A stretch of DNA of 8,938 nucleotides, taken from Bacteroidota bacterium. Lineage in GTDB: Bacteria > Bacteroidota > Rhodothermia > Rhodothermales > UBA10348. The DNA lies in assembly GCA_024640835.1 (NCBI GenBank), contig JAHEEH010000051.1, positions 1 through 8,938 of the forward strand. Reading direction: 5' to 3'. The position numbers and the translations under genes are program-made. Below the pieces are notes generated by a model that saw nothing but the letters and a program-made list of their open reading frames with translations, did no database searches and was not told the DNA's origin. Positions 1-6,354 of the stretch are shown here, one piece after another (the stretch's first letter is position 1; each line of letters opens with the position of its first letter).

Positions 1-432
1 CTGGACGAGAGCCTGCACGCGGCCGAGTACCTCGCCAGCGAGGGCAACCGGAACGTGGTGTTCTGTCTCAGGGGAATGAAGACCAACATGGCGGACCCGC
101 ACCGGAATTTCGTCGACTTCGCGCAGATCCCCGTGGTCAAGCGACTGACCCGGATGCCCGTCTGCATCGATCCCTCCCATTCGGTGGGCTCCCGCAGCAC
201 GTGCCCGGACGGAATCCTCGACGTCATGCACGTGACGGCGCAGGGAGTGGTCGCCGGCGCGAACATGGTCCTGGTGGACTTTCACCCGAATCCGTCCGAG
301 GCGCTCGTGGACGGCCCCCAGGCGCTTCGGATGAACGAGCTCGATCATTTCCTGGAAGACATCCGCATCGCACGCGATGCGTTCCTCGCCCGACAGACCC
401 TCGCCCGCGAGATCGAGGCCGCACGGGCCTGA
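1..432 (+). CDS. aroF: 3-deoxy-7-phosphoheptulonate (DAHP) synthase, class I-beta, C-terminal part
   Basis: Partial gene: 143 codons in frame from the first base to the TGA at 430-432, with the N-terminus outside the window. The enzyme condenses phosphoenolpyruvate and erythrose 4-phosphate to DAHP, the first step of the shikimate pathway, in the cytoplasm. Recognised from the order AEYLASEGN, FCLRG, IPVVKRL, DPSHSVGS, HPNP and ALVDGPQAL, which follows the C-terminal half of the AroF/KDO8P-synthase TIM barrel. Metal ligands expected from the Thermotoga maritima enzyme are present as Cys (64-66), His (178-180) and Asp (310-312). The expected Glu before the 'xHP' motif is Asp (277-279), and the stretch between the His and this position is about 7 residues longer than in T. 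maritima, so this is a divergent subfamily. It converges on pgm with a 3-bp gap. A related aldol-type synthase with another substrate is possible but less likely. Confidence 0.85.
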   Translation: MDESLHAAEYLASEGNRNVVFCLRGMKTNMADPHRNFVDFAQIPVVKRLTRMPVCIDPSHSVGSRSTCPDGILDVMHVTAQGVVAGANMVLVDFHPNPSEALVDGPQALRMNELDHFLEDIRIARDAFLARQTLAREIEAARA

Positions 433-435
433 GAC

Positions 436-2085
436 CTAGGTCGCGCTCCCGAACACGGCCCCGACCAGCTGCTGCGCTTCGGACTGGATGCGCGCCAGGT
501 GATCCGGTCCCCGGAAGCTCTCGGCGTAGATCTTGTAGATCTCCTCGGTTCCGGACGGCCGCGCCGCAAACCAGCCGTGGTCGGTAACGACCTTCAGACC
601 GCCGATCGACGCGCCGTTGCCCGGCGCTTTCGTGAGCTTGGCCGTAATCGCATCGCCTGCAAGGCGGTCGCCCGGAACGTCCCCCGGAGAGAGCCCGGCC
701 AGGAGCCTCTTCTGTGCCGGGGTCGCGGCGGCATCCATCCTTGCGTACACGGGATCCCCGAACCGTTCCGTCAGGCGCCGATACTGCTCGGCCGGGTTGG
801 AGCCGGTGCGGGCGAGCATCTCGGCCGCCAACAGGTCCATGATGATGCCGTCCTTGTCCGTCGACCATGGAGCCCCGTTCCGGTCCAGGAAGGAAGCGCC
901 CGCACTTTCCTCGCCCCCGAAGGCCACGGACCCGTCGAGTAGCCCATCCACGAACCACTTGAACCCCACCGGGACCTCGACCAGTCGTCGATCCAGCTCG
1001 GCCGCCACGCGGTCCATCATCGAGCTGGACACGAGGGTCTTCCCGATTCCCGCCTCCGAGGGCCATCCCGGACGGTTTCTGAACAGGTACGCTGCGGACG
1101 CCGCCAGGTAGTGGTTCGGGTTCATGAGCCCGCCCCCCGGGGTGACGATGCCGTGCCGGTCGAAGTCCGGATCGTTCCCGAAGGCGATGTCGTACCGGTC
1201 GGCCAGCGCGACGAGGCCCGCCATCGCGTAGGGGGACGAACAGTCCATCCGTATTCGCCCGTCATGATCCACCCGCATGAAGGCAAAACGGGGATCGATG
1301 ACCGGATTCACGACGTCGAGGTCCAGGCCGTACCGCTCCGCGATGGGAGCCCAGTACCCGATGCCTGCCCCGCCCATGGGGTCCACGCCGATCCGGACTC
1401 CGGACCCGGCCACGATCTCGAGATCCACGACCTCCCCGAGCGCTTCCACGTACGGCGTCACGTAGTCGAACGCGTGGACGTTGCCCGAGGCCATGGCGGT
1501 CGCGATCGTGACGCGCTTCACGGCCCGGCAGTCCGCCGCCAGCAGTTCGTTGGCACGACGCTCGATGGCACCCGTCGTGTCGGTATCCGCCGGACCGCCC
1601 GAGGGCGCGTTGTACTTGAAGCCGCCGTCCTCCGGTGGGTTGTGCGACGGGGTGATCACGACGCCGTCGGCCTGGCTGCCGAGCCCCGCCCGGTTGTGGC
1701 GGAGGATCGCGTGCGAGACGACGGGCGTGGGCGTGAAGCCTCCGTCCGCCGCCACGTGCACCTGGACCCCGTTGGCTGCAAACACCTCGACAGCCGTCCG
1801 GTGAGCGGCCTCCGACAGGGCGTGGGTGTCCATGCCCAGGAACAGTGGACCGCGGACGCCGGCGACGGATCGATGCTCCGCGACGGCCTGGGCCACGGCC
1901 AGGATGTGCCTCTCGTTGAACGTCCCGCGGAGAGAGGATCCCCGGTGGCCGGACGTTCCGAAGGCCACCCGCATCGACGGGTCGGTCGGATCGGGTGATT
2001 CCGTGTAGTAGGCCGCGACCAGGCGCGGCACGTTCACGAGAAGGTCGCGGGGGGCGGCTCTGCCGGCGAGTTCGTGGATGGCCAT
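436..2085 (-). CDS. pgm: Phosphoglucomutase, alpha-D-glucose phosphate-specific
   Basis: 549 residues, the normal length for E. coli-type Pgm. It interconverts glucose 1-phosphate and glucose 6-phosphate in the cytoplasm through a phosphoserine, with glucose 1,6-bisphosphate as intermediate. Motifs in family order: FGTSGHRG (42-49), the phosphoserine loop TPSHNPP (145-151, Ser147), the Mg-binding loop DPDFDR (305-310), the sugar-recognition loop GGEESAG (390-396), and the C-terminal phosphate-binding [12 protein letters not shown] (from 509). The ATG at 2085 is chosen because MAIHELAG aligns with the E. coli start MAIHNRAG; the frame stays open 9 codons further (to 2112), but that extension has no family match and would lie over the promoter-like element. 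No Shine-Dalgarno is visible before the start. It is divergent from ppgK, the enzyme that makes its substrate glucose 6-phosphate, and its stop is 3 bp from the converging DAHP synthase stop. Confidence 0.95.
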   Translation of the reverse strand: MAIHELAGRAAPRDLLVNVPRLVAAYYTESPDPTDPSMRVAFGTSGHRGSSLRGTFNERHILAVAQAVAEHRSVAGVRGPLFLGMDTHALSEAAHRTAVEVFAANGVQVHVAADGGFTPTPVVSHAILRHNRAGLGSQADGVVITPSHNPPEDGGFKYNAPSGGPADTDTTGAIERRANELLAADCRAVKRVTIATAMASGNVHAFDYVTPYVEALGEVVDLEIVAGSGVRIGVDPMGGAGIGYWAPIAERYGLDLDVVNPVIDPRFAFMRVDHDGRIRMDCSSPYAMAGLVALADRYDIAFGNDPDFDRHGIVTPGGGLMNPNHYLAASAAYLFRNRPGWPSEAGIGKTLVSSSMMDRVAAELDRRLVEVPVGFKWFVDGLLDGSVAFGGEESAGASFLDRNGAPWSTDKDGIIMDLLAAEMLARTGSNPAEQYRRLTERFGDPVYARMDAAATPAQKRLLAGLSPGDVPGDRLAGDAITAKLTKAPGNGASIGGLKVVTDHGWFAARPSGTEEIYKIYAESFRGPDHLARIQSEAQQLVGAVFGSAT

Positions 2086-2112
2086 GACGGCACGGTCTGT
2101 GAAGCACCGCAA

Positions 2113-2118
2113 AAACTA
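2113..2118 (-). promoter_or_regulatory. Candidate -10 (TAnnTT) element of pgm
   Basis: On the minus strand this reads TAGTTT, preceded by GCGCG and followed by TTGCGG, 27 nt before the pgm ATG. It is an A/T-rich island in GC-rich DNA and matches the TAnnTT pattern seen at similar distances before ppgK, the lipid kinase and the binding-protein gene. It also resembles the Bacteroidota -7 motif TAnnTTTG with one extra T. I see no convincing -35 hexamer. Confidence 0.4.
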
Positions 2119-2138
2119 CGCGCTGACACCGCGCGGTT

Positions 2139-2149
2139 CGCTGCCAGCG
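2139..2149. promoter_or_regulatory. Small palindrome between the divergent pgm and ppgK promoters
   Basis: CGCTG-C-CAGCG is a perfect 5+1+5 inverted repeat. It lies about 20 bp upstream of the pgm -10-like element and upstream of the ppgK promoter candidate, where a repressor or activator could sit. Short GC-rich palindromes arise by chance in DNA of this composition, and no regulator gene lies beside it, so this is only a candidate operator. Confidence 0.15.
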
Positions 2150-2175
2150 GGTGAATTAGCCGCGACCGAGGCTGA

Positions 2176-2204
2176 TTGCTCCTTGCACGGCATCCGCGTA
2201 TGTT
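2176..2204 (+). promoter_or_regulatory. Candidate promoter of ppgK
   Basis: TTGCTC (2176-2181), a 17-bp spacer, then TATGTT (2199-2204), which ends 29 nt before the GTG start of ppgK. The -10-like part belongs to the 10-mer GCGTATGTTC, which recurs exactly on the minus strand before the lipid kinase gene. The -35 match is weak (TTG only). The leader between promoter and start can form a small hairpin, CCACC (2210-2214) with GGTGG (2225-2229); the GGTGGA is too close to the start (3 nt) to be a normal Shine-Dalgarno. Confidence 0.45.
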
Positions 2205-2233
2205 CTTCGCCACCAGGCCAACCCGGTGGAACC

Positions 2234-2983
2234 GTGAACGTACTCGGCATCGACATCGGAGGTACGGGCATCAAGGGAGCGCCCGTCGATCTTTCCGACG
2301 GGAAGCTCGCGGAGGAACGGTACCGCATCCAGACGCCGCAACCCGCTACTCCCCAGAAAGTCGCCAAGGCGGTCGGACGCATCGCGGCGCATTTCGAATG
2401 GAAGGGACCGATCGGATGCACCCTTCCGGCGCGCGTACAGCACGGAGTTGCCCATACGGCGACCAACATCCACAGGACGTGGATCGACACCGCGGTCGAC
2501 GATCTGTTCTCCGCGCACACCGGGCTGCCGGTCCACGTGCTCAACGACGCGGACGCGGCCGGTGTCGCCTCCATGGCCTACGGCGCCGGGAAGGACCGCG
2601 ACGACCTGGTGCTGATGCTCACGGTGGGCACGGGCATCGGCTCCGCCCTGTTCGTCCATCGCCAGCTGGTGCCCAACACGGAACTGGGGCACCTCGACCT
2701 GAATGGCCGCAACGCCGAGCTGTTCTGCTCGGACCGGGCCCGAAAACGGGATGGACTCTCGTGGAAGCAGTGGGCCAAGCGGTTCCAGGTCTACCTCGAC
2801 ACCGTGGAGTTCCTGTTCGCGCCCGACCTGATCATCCTGGGCGGCGGCATTTCCAGGCCGTCCAAGGTCCAGAAGTACATGCGCTACCTGTCGACCGCGG
2901 CGGAGCTCGTCCCCGCCGTGCTCGAGAACGAGGCGGGAATCATCGGTGCAGCCTACGCGGCGAGGACGATGGCTCCTGCGTGA
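2234..2983 (+). CDS. ppgK: Polyphosphate--glucose phosphotransferase (polyphosphate glucokinase, ROK family)
   Basis: 249 residues, the usual size for PPGK. It phosphorylates glucose to glucose 6-phosphate in the cytoplasm using inorganic polyphosphate. Motifs: N-terminal phosphate loop DIGGTGIKG (7-15), PVDL and TPQPATP (34-40) typical of this subfamily, GCTLP (61-65), catalytic NDADAAG (104-110, Asp105), second phosphate loop TVGTGIGSALF (130-140), PNTELGH (147-153), SDRAR (167-171), LSWKQWA (175-181), and GGG (203-205). The CxCGxxGC zinc motif of ROK regulators and ATP-glucokinases is absent, as in true PPGKs. The GTG start fits the family N-terminus; the frame stays open upstream to an ATG at 2078, but that would overlap pgm and enclose the promoter. 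Whether ATP is also used cannot be read from the sequence. It is divergent from pgm, which consumes its product. Confidence 0.93.
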   Translation: MNVLGIDIGGTGIKGAPVDLSDGKLAEERYRIQTPQPATPQKVAKAVGRIAAHFEWKGPIGCTLPARVQHGVAHTATNIHRTWIDTAVDDLFSAHTGLPVHVLNDADAAGVASMAYGAGKDRDDLVLMLTVGTGIGSALFVHRQLVPNTELGHLDLNGRNAELFCSDRARKRDGLSWKQWAKRFQVYLDTVEFLFAPDLIILGGGISRPSKVQKYMRYLSTAAELVPAVLENEAGIIGAAYAARTMAPA

Positions 2984-2993
2984 CCCGGGGCCT

Positions 2994-3008
2994 GGCCGCG
3001 CGGTGGCC
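2994..3008 (+). terminator. Short GC hairpin between converging ppgK and SPOR-like lipoprotein genes
   Basis: GGCCGC (2994-2999), loop GCG, GTGGCC (3003-3008): a 6-bp stem with one G-U pair on the plus strand, 10 nt after the ppgK stop and just before the converging gene's stop. No T-tract follows, so it is at best a weak terminator, or it may simply reflect GC-rich sequence. Confidence 0.25.
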
Positions 3009-3012
3009 GCGA

Positions 3013-3534
3013 CTACTTGACCACGGTCACCTGGTCGGGGACCACGAGAACTCCTTCGAAGCGGCGCCCCAGGATGACGGCGATCCGGTCCGCCTCCGCC
3101 CTTTCGACGAAATCACCTGCGCGGATGCGGTAGTACGGCTGCCGGAACAGGCCATAGATCGGCAAGTCCGGCGGAAGTCCGGCTCCGGGGTCGGACGAAG
3201 CGATCGTTTCCTTCCAGAAGGCCCGAACAGCCTCTTCCGCCGACGCAGCCTCTTCCTGATCCAGCGTGGAATAGACCTGTACGCGGAATCCGCTCACCCT
3301 GATCTCGATTCCGGCATCTGCCCGGTTCTCCATCAGGGAGGCGGGCACGTCGTGTTCCAGATCGACGTGGATGTCGACCGGCTGGTCCGCATACGGCGCG
3401 ATGTCGAACGTCTCCGTCGCGACGGAATCCACGGCGGTCGAATCGTCCGGCACGTCGACCGGCGCCGAGACGCGACCGCTCGATGAGCAGCCGACGACGA
3501 CGAACACCAGAAACAGCAGGTTCAGCCTGGCCAT
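3013..3534 (-). CDS. Small lipoprotein with a SPOR-like C-terminal domain
   Basis: 173 residues. A hydrophobic leader (LNLLFLVFVVVG, 4-15) ends in a lipobox with Cys16 followed by three serines, so it is predicted to be lipidated and anchored on the periplasmic side of a membrane. Residues about 17-75 are acidic and Asp/Ser/Pro-rich, probably a flexible linker. From about 78 to the end the pattern FRVQVYST, AEEAVRAFWKE, YYRIRAGDFVERAEADRIAVIL resembles a SPOR domain, a roughly 75-residue fold that typically binds denuded peptidoglycan glycans at division sites. The ATG at 3534 is 5 bp after the deoC stop, so it is almost surely co-transcribed with deoC. No near Shine-Dalgarno is visible; a GGGAG lies too far upstream. 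The exact role is unknown; I see no enzymatic motif. Confidence 0.8.
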   Translation of the reverse strand: MARLNLLFLVFVVVGCSSSGRVSAPVDVPDDSTAVDSVATETFDIAPYADQPVDIHVDLEHDVPASLMENRADAGIEIRVSGFRVQVYSTLDQEEAASAEEAVRAFWKETIASSDPGAGLPPDLPIYGLFRQPYYRIRAGDFVERAEADRIAVILGRRFEGVLVVPDQVTVVK

Positions 3535-3539
3535 GGTCT

Positions 3540-4403
3540 TCAGTAGGTGCTGCTCCCTTCCCGATCCTGCAGAATCGCCACCGAGGCGCTCGCTCCGATG
3601 CGCGTCGCCCCGTGGGCGATCATGCGCTCTGCGTCCGCGCGAGAGCGGACGCCACCCGACGCCTTCACGCCCATGGCGGGTCCAACCACGCGTCTCATGA
3701 GCGCGACGTCCGCTGCGGTCGCCCCCCCCTTGGAAAAGCCGGTCGACGTCTTCACGAAATCCGCCCCGGCGTTGCGCGACAGGACGCACGCGATGACTTT
3801 CTCCCGGTCGGTGAGCAGGGCGGTCTCGAGGATGACCTTCACCGTCGCCGCACCCGCGCGCCGCGCCGCGGTCACCACGGCACGGATGTCCTCTTCCACG
3901 AAGTCCGTATGACCGGACTTCAGGCGACCGACGTTCATCACCATGTCGATCTCGGAAGCACCGTCCCGCACGGCCATTTCGGTCTCCAGGGCTTTCACGG
4001 CCGTCGTGGTGGCGCCGAGCGGAAAGCCGACGACCGTACAGACCCGGACCGGCGTCGCCCTGAGCCGTCCGGCGGCGAATGCCACCCATCCCGGGTTGAT
4101 GCACACCGAGGCAAAACAGTAGCGCTCCGCCTCCTCACAGAGGGCGGCCACGTCCTGTTCGCTGGTCTCCGGCTTGAGCGCCGTGTGATCGATCATGCGC
4201 GCCAGCGGAGGCGCCAGCTCGCATGCCGCGATACCGTGACGCTCGGGCTGGTCGGCCGAAACACCGAAACGGCAGGCCCCGACCGTGACCATGTGGTCGA
4301 GCGTGCCCTCGACACCGGCCGGTCGGAACGCGCCATCCGCACCGCCGCCGGAGAATTCCTCGGCGAGCCGTCGGACGATCGATTCGCGTTCCGCCTCGTT
4401 CAT
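3540..4403 (-). CDS. deoC: Deoxyribose-phosphate aldolase with N-terminal extension
   Basis: 287 residues from the ATG at 4403. It cleaves 2-deoxyribose 5-phosphate to acetaldehyde and glyceraldehyde 3-phosphate in deoxynucleoside catabolism (cytoplasm). Motifs: IDHTALKP (71-78), [10 protein letters not shown] (121-130), the proton-relay Asp in EIDMVMNVG (Asp153), the Schiff-base lysine in DFVKTSTGF (Lys218), and the second active-site lysine in GVKASGGVR (Lys247). About 68 residues precede the catalytic barrel, so it is longer than the roughly 220-260 residue classic enzyme. The start is ambiguous: a TTG at 4457 overlaps the lipid kinase stop (TTGA) and would give 305 residues. The ATG at 4403 is preferred as a stronger codon and has a TATCTT element just before it. 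A run of eight G on the coding strand (3722-3729) follows the catalytic loop; the frame is intact. It lies between the lipid kinase and the SPOR-like lipoprotein. Confidence 0.93.
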   Translation of the reverse strand: MNEAERESIVRRLAEEFSGGGADGAFRPAGVEGTLDHMVTVGACRFGVSADQPERHGIAACELAPPLARMIDHTALKPETSEQDVAALCEEAERYCFASVCINPGWVAFAAGRLRATPVRVCTVVGFPLGATTTAVKALETEMAVRDGASEIDMVMNVGRLKSGHTDFVEEDIRAVVTAARRAGAATVKVILETALLTDREKVIACVLSRNAGADFVKTSTGFSKGGATAADVALMRRVVGPAMGVKASGGVRSRADAERMIAHGATRIGASASVAILQDREGSSTY

Positions 4404-4408
4404 GCCGG

Positions 4409-4414
4409 AAGATA
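4409..4414 (-). promoter_or_regulatory. Possible internal -10 element giving a leaderless deoC transcript
   Basis: TATCTT on the minus strand, identical to the element before the binding-protein gene, ends only 5 nt before the deoC ATG, so a transcript from it would start at about the start codon. A weak TTCTCC lies 16 bp upstream. It could be chance, since the lipid kinase promoter may serve the whole operon. Confidence 0.2.
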
Positions 4415-4453
4415 CAGTCTCGCGCGCTTTGGAGAACGGCTTCGGAGTCCGGC

Positions 4454-5365
4454 TCAACGGCCCCGCCGGCTACGGCCGTCGGCCGGCACCAGGACCGGCA
4501 GTGCCCCCGCCAGCACCCAGCAATCCATGCGCCTGCAGGCCCGGGTGATGATCTCTCCGTCGGCGTGGACCGGCACGGCGCTCGCCACGTCCACCCGGAT
4601 GACGGAGCCGGTGCGCACGTGCACCTCCTCGAGCTTCACGTGGCTTCCGGTCAGGGTGAGCGGAGCCACGACCAGCGCCCTGCCCTTGCGTACGAATCGT
4701 ACCGTGCACACGTCCAGGGCGCCGTCGAAGAGCGATGCCGCGGGGGTCAGGCGGAACAGCCCTCCCGTCCGCGACCCGTTTGCGACCGTCGCGAACATGA
4801 GCGGGATGGACTCGTGCTTCCCGTCGACCTCGATGCGGGCCTGCGGGCCTGACCACGACCCGAGCGCGCGAAGCACTCCGGCGATGTAGGCCAGCGGTCC
4901 CGGCAAGTGCTTGTACGAGTTCGCGTGGAAGGACGCCTGGGCGTCGAAGCCCAGGCCTACGTTGTTGAAGAACGGTACCGGGGAAGCCGTGTTGGCGTCG
5001 AGCACGGCCATTCCGCAGTCCATCGCCGCACGACGCGCGCCCTCCAGGGCCGCGATCGCCTCGGCCGGTCTCGAGGGGTATCCCAGTGCGTGAGCGAGAT
5101 CGTTGCCGGTACCTGCGGGCACGACCGCCAGGGCCGCGTTGGCCTTCGCCTCGAGCAGACCCAGGGCCACCTCGTGCACGGTCCCGTCGCCACCGACGGC
5201 CACCACCGCATCCCGATCCGCGAGCTCTCGCGCCAGTTCCGTAGCGTGTCCTCTCCCTTCCGTGATCCGGATCTCCACGGACTTCAGGAGCGCGCGGAAC
5301 TCTGCCAGCCTTCGTCCCACCCGACCGTGGGCGGCTGCCGGATTGATGATGGCGGCGTAACGCAC
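4454..5365 (-). CDS. Diacylglycerol kinase-family (YegS/DagK-type) lipid kinase
   Basis: 303 residues, a normal length for the family. Members transfer phosphate from ATP to a lipid hydroxyl (diacylglycerol, phosphatidylglycerol or related) at the inner face of the cytoplasmic membrane; the substrate here cannot be told. Motifs: [12 protein letters not shown] (6-17), nucleotide-binding GGDGTVHEV (58-66), PAGTGNDLA (83-91), [11 protein letters not shown] (132-142), FDGALDV (213-219), and HADGE (267-271) from the C-terminal beta-sandwich domain. The GTG at 5365 is chosen because RYAAIINP starts the fold directly. The frame stays open to 5530, but that extension runs over the divergent gene's promoter and coding start and has no family likeness. 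No Shine-Dalgarno is visible. It is the first gene of the minus-strand set; its stop overlaps a possible TTG start of deoC. Confidence 0.9.
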   Translation of the reverse strand: MRYAAIINPAAAHGRVGRRLAEFRALLKSVEIRITEGRGHATELARELADRDAVVAVGGDGTVHEVALGLLEAKANAALAVVPAGTGNDLAHALGYPSRPAEAIAALEGARRAAMDCGMAVLDANTASPVPFFNNVGLGFDAQASFHANSYKHLPGPLAYIAGVLRALGSWSGPQARIEVDGKHESIPLMFATVANGSRTGGLFRLTPAASLFDGALDVCTVRFVRKGRALVVAPLTLTGSHVKLEEVHVRTGSVIRVDVASAVPVHADGEIITRACRRMDCWVLAGALPVLVPADGRSRRGR

Positions 5366-5389
5366 TGCCCGTCGATTCGATGAGCGGCG

Positions 5390-5395
5390 AACATA
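5390..5395 (-). promoter_or_regulatory. Candidate -10 element of the lipid kinase-deoC-SPOR operon
   Basis: TATGTT on the minus strand, inside GCGTATGTTC, an exact copy of the 10-mer before ppgK. It ends 24 nt before the GTG of the lipid kinase. No clear -35 is seen. It lies 30 bp from the oppositely directed element at 5426, so the two divergent promoters overlap and may compete. Confidence 0.45.
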
Positions 5396-5425
5396 CGCAT
5401 CCGGTCCCGGTTCATCGCCGTCCTC

Positions 5426-5431
5426 TATCTT
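5426..5431 (+). promoter_or_regulatory. Candidate -10 element of the binding protein-permease operon
   Basis: TATCTT, followed by GGCCCC, ends 29 nt before the GTG at 5461. The spacing is the same as for ppgK. No good -35 hexamer is visible. The whole intergenic region (5366-5460) is too short for a full cobalamin riboswitch, and I see no B12-box-like sequence. Confidence 0.4.
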
Positions 5432-5460
5432 GGCCCCTCTTCGAATCCGAGAAGCCCGCC

Positions 5461-6354
5461 GTGACCCGTACTGGATGCATCGCCGCCAGCCTGCTCGTCG
5501 CGGCCGTGGCGTGCGGCCGGCCGGACGCACGGCGGGACCGACAGGTCGTCGACGATCTGGGTCGATCGATCACCGTGGCGGACCACGTTCGGCGGGTGGT
5601 CACGATGGCCCCCAGTGTAACGGAGTTGGCCTTTTCCGCCGGTGCAGGTCGTTTCGTCGTCGGCGTCACCGACGCGGACGATCATCCTGCCGCCGTGGCC
5701 GCACTGCCGCATCTGCAGGCGCTGCCGCTCGACCACGAAGCCGTCGTCGCGCTGCGACCCGACCTGGTACTGGCCTCCGACGAGGTGAACGACCCGCGTG
5801 ACGCGGATCGACTCGCTTCCCTCGGCATTCCGACGTTCTTCGTGCGCGTCGAGTCGCTCGGAGACGTTTCTCGGGCGATCCGGGACCTGGGGGACCTGCT
5901 GGAAACCGCTCTACCCGCCTCGCGGGCCGCCGACTCGCTCGATGCCCGGCTCGGAGCCCTTCACCGGGTGCCGGCAGAAGACCCGCCCGGAGTCCTGGTG
6001 CTCGTGGGCGACGAGAAGCTCTTCTCGTTCGGTCGGGGGTCGTACGTCCACGAAATGGTCTCCGTGGCCGGAGGGCGTTCGATCACGGCCGAGTTCGAGA
6101 TGCGCGCTCCCGTGCTGAGTGAGGAATTCGTGATCGATCAGGCTCCGGATATCATCGTCGGCGCCTGGGGATCGGACTACGACGTCTCGCGCCTTCTCGA
6201 TCTGCACCCCAGCTGGGCGAACGTGCCGGCTGTTCGTAACGGGCACGTGTATGCCGTCGACCCTGATCTCATCCTCAGACCCGGCCCCCGCCTGGTGGAC
6301 GGAACGGAAACGATCGTCCGGATCCTGGAGACGACGAGAGGCCGGAACGCATGA
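5461..6354 (+). CDS. ABC transporter substrate-binding lipoprotein, BtuF-like (cobalamin or iron complex)
   Basis: 297 residues. A signal peptide with hydrophobic core (IAASLLVAAVA, 7-17) ends at lipobox Cys18, so it is a lipoprotein in the periplasm. The mature part is a helical-backbone (class III) binding protein: DDLGRSITV (31-39), VVTMAPSVTELAFSAGAG (47-63), VVGVTDADDHP (66-76), ALRPDLVLAS (97-106), GRGSYVHEMVSVAGG (191-205), and ILRPGPRLVDG (271-281). These proteins deliver cobalamin, haem or siderophores to FecCD permeases; BtuF-like motifs favour cobalamin, but the ligand is not proven. The GTG at 5461 places the signal peptide at the very N-terminus; the longer open frame from 5380 would add a proline/histidine-rich stretch before it. 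A weak GAGAAG lies upstream. Its stop overlaps the permease start (ATGA). Confidence 0.88.
   Translation: MTRTGCIAASLLVAAVACGRPDARRDRQVVDDLGRSITVADHVRRVVTMAPSVTELAFSAGAGRFVVGVTDADDHPAAVAALPHLQALPLDHEAVVALRPDLVLASDEVNDPRDADRLASLGIPTFFVRVESLGDVSRAIRDLGDLLETALPASRAADSLDARLGALHRVPAEDPPGVLVLVGDEKLFSFGRGSYVHEMVSVAGGRSITAEFEMRAPVLSEEFVIDQAPDIIVGAWGSDYDVSRLLDLHPSWANVPAVRNGHVYAVDPDLILRPGPRLVDGTETIVRILETTRGRNA
6336..6341 (+). promoter_or_regulatory. Ribosome binding site of the permease gene
   Basis: GAGAGG, 9 nt before the ATG at 6351 and inside the end of the binding-protein gene. This is the clearest Shine-Dalgarno-like sequence in the window and supports the ATG of the ATGA overlap as the start. 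Confidence 0.5.

Noticed and set aside
433..442. 10-bp palindrome GACCTAGGTC at the convergence point
   Set aside because: Several palindromes of this length are expected by chance in 9 kb, and with no loop it cannot form a good hairpin.
2086..2233. Possible small RNA or short gene in the pgm-ppgK gap
   Set aside because: The space is explained by two divergent promoter elements; the in-frame upstream extension of ppgK has no protein-like conservation that I recognise.
2176..3486. Long plus-strand open frame (436 codons) over ppgK and the SPOR-like lipoprotein gene
   Set aside because: It is out of frame with ppgK and antisense to the next gene, rich in Arg/Pro/Gly with no motif, as expected for shadow frames in GC-rich DNA.
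3483..4889. Long plus-strand open frame (468 codons) antisense to deoC and the lipid kinase
   Set aside because: The opposite strand encodes clear catalytic motifs of two known enzymes; this frame shows only Arg/His/Pro-rich low-complexity sequence.
5366..5460. Possible cobalamin riboswitch before the BtuF-like gene
   Set aside because: The gap is only 95 bp, shared by two promoters, and lacks a recognisable B12 box.
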